Origin: Rhodobacter sp.
Lineage (GTDB): Bacteria; Pseudomonadota; Alphaproteobacteria; Rhodobacterales; Rhodobacteraceae
DNA length: 8,880 nt
Direction of reading: 5' to 3'
NCBI GenBank assembly: GCA_027482795.1
Contig: JAIXVS010000314.1
Span: forward strand, 1 to 8,880
In this document: positions 7,506 through 8,880 of the stretch, piece after piece
Position numbering within the stretch: the first letter of the stretch is position 1
Layout of the letters: every line of letters starts with the position of its first letter
Position numbers and translations under genes: made by a program
Notes under the pieces: generated by a model
What the model saw: only the letters and a program-made list of their open reading frames with translations
What the model was told of the DNA's origin: nothing
The model's database searches: none

Positions 7506-7591
7506 ACGGCTTTGGGCAATGTTAAGCGATGTCTTTAGCGGGGTTTGCGCGGGGTTACAAATCAAAGTGATCAACCAAAAGGATGCAAGAT

Positions 7592-7620
7592 TTGCGATTC
7601 GCCGCAGAAAATGCTATTGC
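7592..7620 (+). promoter_or_regulatory. Weak candidate promoter for the second YkuD gene
   Basis: TTGCGA (7592-7597) and TATTGC (7615-7620) are separated by 17 bases in the divergent intergenic region, 30 bases before the start codon at 7650. Matches to the sigma-70 consensus are 4/6 and 3/6, so this is only a candidate. No equally good pair was found for the minus-strand CAP gene. Confidence 0.25.
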
Positions 7621-7635
7621 GCAGCCAGAGCAGAA

Positions 7636-7641
7636 AAGGAG
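7636..7641 (+). promoter_or_regulatory. Shine-Dalgarno site deciding the second YkuD start
   Basis: AAGGAG, 8 bases before ATG 7650. It selects MSVDNTSRPTRRGALV as the N-terminus. The open frame runs back to 7545, but the extra 35 residues are polar, are not signal-like, and would bury this site within the gene. Confidence 0.8.
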
Positions 7642-7649
7642 ATCAACGA

Positions 7650-8255
7650 ATGAGCGTTGACAACACATCGCGCCCCACGCGGCGCGGCGCATTGGTTATG
7701 GGCATGGCAGCGTTGGCAGCGGGGCCCAGCCTTGCGCAATCGGCCTTTCCCGGAGATACGACGGAAATGGAGGCACCGAACGCAGGTGCGCGCAATAACA
7801 TCTCCAGCTTTCGGATGTTAAATTGGCAAGATTACTTTGCCAGCACCAAGAATGGCGCGATTTTATGCGACATCACCTCGCGGGCGCTGCATTACTGGTC
7901 GGAAGATCAATCGGTCTACCGTTTGTATCCCACATCTGTGCCCCTTTCCGATGAATTAACGCGCAAAGGCAGCACCGCCGTGACACAAAAAGTTGTCGCG
8001 CCACCATGGCGGCCAACCCCCGAAATGAAAAAGCGCAACCCCGAATGGCCCGATTTGGTGCCAGGAGGATCGCCTGATAACCCATTGGGAACACACGCTT
8101 TATATCTAAGCTGGCAATTCTACCGCATTCATGGCACACACGATACGCGTAAAATTGGCAGGCGTTCGTCGAACGGTTGCATCGGGCTTTACAATGAACA
8201 CATCGCAGAATTGTTCAGTTTGGCGAAAGTGGGCACTCAAGTGTTGCTAATTTGA
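7650..8255 (+). CDS. L,D-transpeptidase-like (YkuD) protein with Tat-like signal
   Basis: 201 residues. Seen: twin-arginine-like signal (TRRGALVMG, 10-18) with a hydrophobic core and a plausible cleavage after SLA or AQS (about 29-31). There is no lipobox, so it should be periplasmic. The YkuD domain begins near 66 with NGAILCDITSRALHYW (68-83). The active site is HG (161-162) followed after 11 residues by SSNGC, giving H161 and nucleophile C177, then IGLYNEHIAELF. PLGTHALYL (145-153) is the conserved strand before the histidine. Compared with the lipoprotein YkuD at 6477 it shares the fold motifs but is otherwise quite different, so the two are not recent duplicates. As in that protein, the Arg usual after GCI is missing (Gly here). 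Likely role by family: peptidoglycan 3-3 crosslinking or related acyl transfer in the periplasm. The gene appears monocistronic: its own leader and ribosome site, and 151 bases to the next gene. Confidence 0.88.
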   Translation: MSVDNTSRPTRRGALVMGMAALAAGPSLAQSAFPGDTTEMEAPNAGARNNISSFRMLNWQDYFASTKNGAILCDITSRALHYWSEDQSVYRLYPTSVPLSDELTRKGSTAVTQKVVAPPWRPTPEMKKRNPEWPDLVPGGSPDNPLGTHALYLSWQFYRIHGTHDTRKIGRRSSNGCIGLYNEHIAELFSLAKVGTQVLLI

Positions 8256-8273
8256 CGACATCATGGCGGAACG

Positions 8274-8315
8274 GCGCATTTTTCCCATATAGCGCATTGC
8301 ATTTTGCGTCCCATA
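8274..8315 (+). repeat. Paired direct repeats in the small-gene leader
   Basis: GCGCATT occurs at 8274-8280 and 8292-8298, and TCCCATA at 8283-8289 and 8309-8315. The order is thus GCGCATT-N2-TCCCATA then GCGCATT-N10-TCCCATA. They lie 92-133 bases upstream of the small-protein start, where a promoter or operator is expected. Both copies are exact, but each element is only 7 bases, so chance or an old duplication cannot be excluded. Confidence 0.4.
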
Positions 8316-8350
8316 CAGGTTAAGCACAGTGTACGAGGAATAGTCTTGGG

Positions 8351-8390
8351 TGCGTTGTCGTCGCCTCTGCAAAAATCGGCGAGACGCAGA
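8351..8390 (+). promoter_or_regulatory. Possible hairpins in the 5' leader of the small-protein gene
   Basis: TGCGT (8351-8355) can pair with ACGCA (8384-8388), and CGCC (8362-8365) with GGCG (8378-8381), giving an interrupted stem with an internal loop. A competing pairing is TCTGC (8366-8370) with GCAGA (8386-8390). The structures end a few bases before the ribosome site, so they could affect mRNA stability or translation. No known riboswitch class is recognised. Confidence 0.3.
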
Positions 8391-8394
8391 AAAC

Positions 8395-8400
8395 TGGAGA
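8395..8400 (+). promoter_or_regulatory. Shine-Dalgarno site deciding the small-protein start
   Basis: TGGAGA lies 6 bases before ATG 8407. It selects MKKIALAAALSV, a textbook signal-peptide start, over the upstream in-frame ATG at 8350, which would add 19 arginine-rich residues. Confidence 0.75.
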
Positions 8401-8406
8401 TACACT

Positions 8407-8586
8407 ATGAAAAAGATCGCTCTTGCTGCCGCTTTGTCGGTTGCTGCTACTTCCGCTTTCGCTGGCGGCGCTGCTGAGCCTGTGGCTGATGCAGCTGCTG
8501 TAAAGTCGACCTCGTCGTCGGCTGGCGGCTACGTTGTTCCTTTGCTGTTGTTGGTTGCTTTGGCACTTGCAGCAAGCAACGCCTAA
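8407..8586 (+). CDS. Small secreted or membrane-anchored protein, unknown function
   Basis: 59 residues. Residues 1-19 form a classical Sec signal peptide (MKKIALAAALSVAATSAFA) with AFA|GG as the likely cleavage site. The mature part of about 40 residues has an Ala/Glu/Asp-containing linker (20-33), a Ser/Thr-rich segment STSSSAGG (34-41), and a C-terminal hydrophobic stretch YVVPLLLLVALALAA (42-56) that could be a single membrane helix, ending SNA. Codon use is unlike its neighbours: of 20 alanines, 14 are GCT, 4 GCA, 2 GCC and none GCG. Together with GTT for most valines, this suggests high expression. It has its own leader and a terminator just after the stop, so it is probably transcribed alone. 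I do not recognise a functional family. From recall, similar short proteins in Rhodobacterales have sometimes been labelled ferrochelatase; nothing here resembles that roughly 300-residue or longer enzyme, so I would not use the name. Confidence 0.8.
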   Translation: MKKIALAAALSVAATSAFAGGAAEPVADAAAVKSTSSSAGGYVVPLLLLVALALAASNA

Positions 8587-8600
8587 TTCATTCTTGAATT

Positions 8601-8640
8601 ATAGAAAGGGTGGCTGTTCATTCAGTCACCCTTTTCTATT
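8601..8640 (+). terminator. Hairpin terminator after the small-protein gene
   Basis: The left arm at 8601-8616 (ATAGAAAGGGTGGCTG) pairs with 8623-8639 (CAGTCACCCTTTTCTAT), with one bulged base and one G-U pair and a 6-base loop. It begins 14 bases after the stop codon. The T-rich 3' arm partly serves as the U-tract, so intrinsic termination or 3'-end stabilisation is likely. Confidence 0.7.
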
Positions 8641-8674
8641 GCGCGCGCCCATAATAGCCTAAAGAAAACCCATG

Positions 8675-8706
8675 AAAAAACCCGCAAGTTTCCTTGCGGG
8701 TTTTTC
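8675..8706. terminator. Bidirectional intrinsic terminator between convergent genes
   Basis: A perfect 13-base stem, AAAAACCCGCAAG (8676-8688) with CTTGCGGGTTTTT (8693-8705), has a TTTC loop. Five T's follow the GC stem on the + strand and six (8680-8675) on the - strand, so it can stop transcription from both sides. It lies 22 bases past the stop of the minus-strand sulfate-activation gene and downstream of the small-protein gene and its own hairpin. Confidence 0.88.
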
Positions 8707-8727
8707 ATTTTGGGGTGATTCGCGCCG

Positions 8728-8880
8728 CTAGGGAATCAGCCGCGCGATAATGGCATCTGCCGCCTGTTCAGCAGTCAGCTGGGTTGTATCAATGCGCATC
8801 TCTGGGCTTTCTGGCGCTTCATAGGGGCTATCGATGCCTGTGAAGTTCTTGAGCTGCCCAGAGCGTGCCTTTTTATACAG
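8728..8880 (-). CDS. cysC: Adenylylsulfate (APS) kinase domain, C-terminal end
   Basis: The last 50 codons of a minus-strand gene that enters from the right edge and ends at TAG (8730-8728). Seen: LYKKARSGQLKNFTGIDSPY then EAPESPEMRIDT, which is the conserved C-terminal segment of APS kinases (LYKKARxGxIKxFTGIDxPYExPxxPE), followed by a helix TAEQAADAIIARLIP. The enzyme phosphorylates APS to PAPS with ATP in the cytoplasm, in sulfate activation. The ATP-binding part is outside the window. In Rhodobacterales this domain is often fused to the C-terminus of a sulfate adenylyltransferase, so the whole gene may be a bifunctional enzyme; this cannot be decided here. It converges with the small-protein gene across the bidirectional terminator at 8675-8706. 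Confidence 0.9.
   Translation of the reverse strand: MYKKARSGQLKNFTGIDSPYEAPESPEMRIDTTQLTAEQAADAIIARLIP

Noticed and set aside
7545..7649. Upstream extension of the second YkuD gene
   Set aside because: The added 35 residues are polar with no signal character, and AAGGAG at 7636-7641 clearly serves ATG 7650.
8350..8406. Upstream extension of the small protein
   Set aside because: It would put an Arg-rich segment before a perfect signal peptide; the ribosome site at 8395-8400 supports ATG 8407.
8407..8586. Labelling the small protein as ferrochelatase
   Set aside because: It is 59 residues with a signal peptide and one helix; it has none of the length or motifs of ferrochelatase.
1..8880. 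tRNA or rRNA genes, CRISPR arrays, insertion sequences, integrase or attachment sites
   Set aside because: No cloverleaf, regular spacer-repeat pattern, transposase or recombinase motif, or flanking direct repeats were seen on either strand.

Overview
The window looks like a chromosomal segment of an alphaproteobacterium, most likely of the order Rhodobacterales (Roseobacter/Rhodobacter type). The DNA is GC-rich by eye, with codons dominated by GCG/GCC, CTG and CGC. The protein families and their order (CoA pyrophosphatase-type Nudix, class II CCA enzyme, paired ABC exporters, RlmD-type methyltransferase, YkuD and CAP envelope proteins, then an adenylylsulfate kinase end) fit that group. Nothing points to a plasmid, phage, insertion sequence, CRISPR array or RNA gene.

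Region 1 (1-6418, + strand) is a tightly packed run of five genes: the 3' end of a Nudix hydrolase, cca, two collinear ABC exporter half-transporters, and a TrmA/RlmD-family RNA methyltransferase. Three of the four junctions are 4-base ATGA stop/start overlaps (334-337, 3363-3366, 5207-5210). The fourth is a 57-base gap with a good Shine-Dalgarno site. The likely theme is an exporter pair co-expressed with two RNA-maturation enzymes and a nucleotide-housekeeping enzyme. The two ABC proteins very probably form a heterodimer with two intact ATP sites; the substrate cannot be read from the sequence.

Region 2 (6419-8255) holds three envelope genes: a YkuD-fold L,D-transpeptidase-like lipoprotein (+), a CAP/SCP-domain lipoprotein (-), and a second, non-lipoprotein YkuD enzyme (+). 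All three begin with a twin-arginine-like signal. The first two genes converge with 14 bases between stops; the last two diverge from a shared 154-base intergenic region. A role in peptidoglycan or envelope remodelling is likely by family.

Region 3 (8256-8640) is an isolated gene for a 59-residue secreted or membrane-anchored small protein. Its alanine codons are strikingly GCT-rich, unlike its neighbours. It has a 151-base leader with repeats and possible hairpins, and its own terminator. This is the least explained part of the window. Region 4 (8641-8880) has a second, apparently bidirectional terminator and then the C-terminal end of an adenylylsulfate kinase domain on the - strand.

I see no clearly new multi-gene defence or mobile system. 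The best leads are the small GCT-rich gene with its structured leader, the tandem ABC pair inside an RNA-maturation operon, and active-site deviations in the three envelope proteins.
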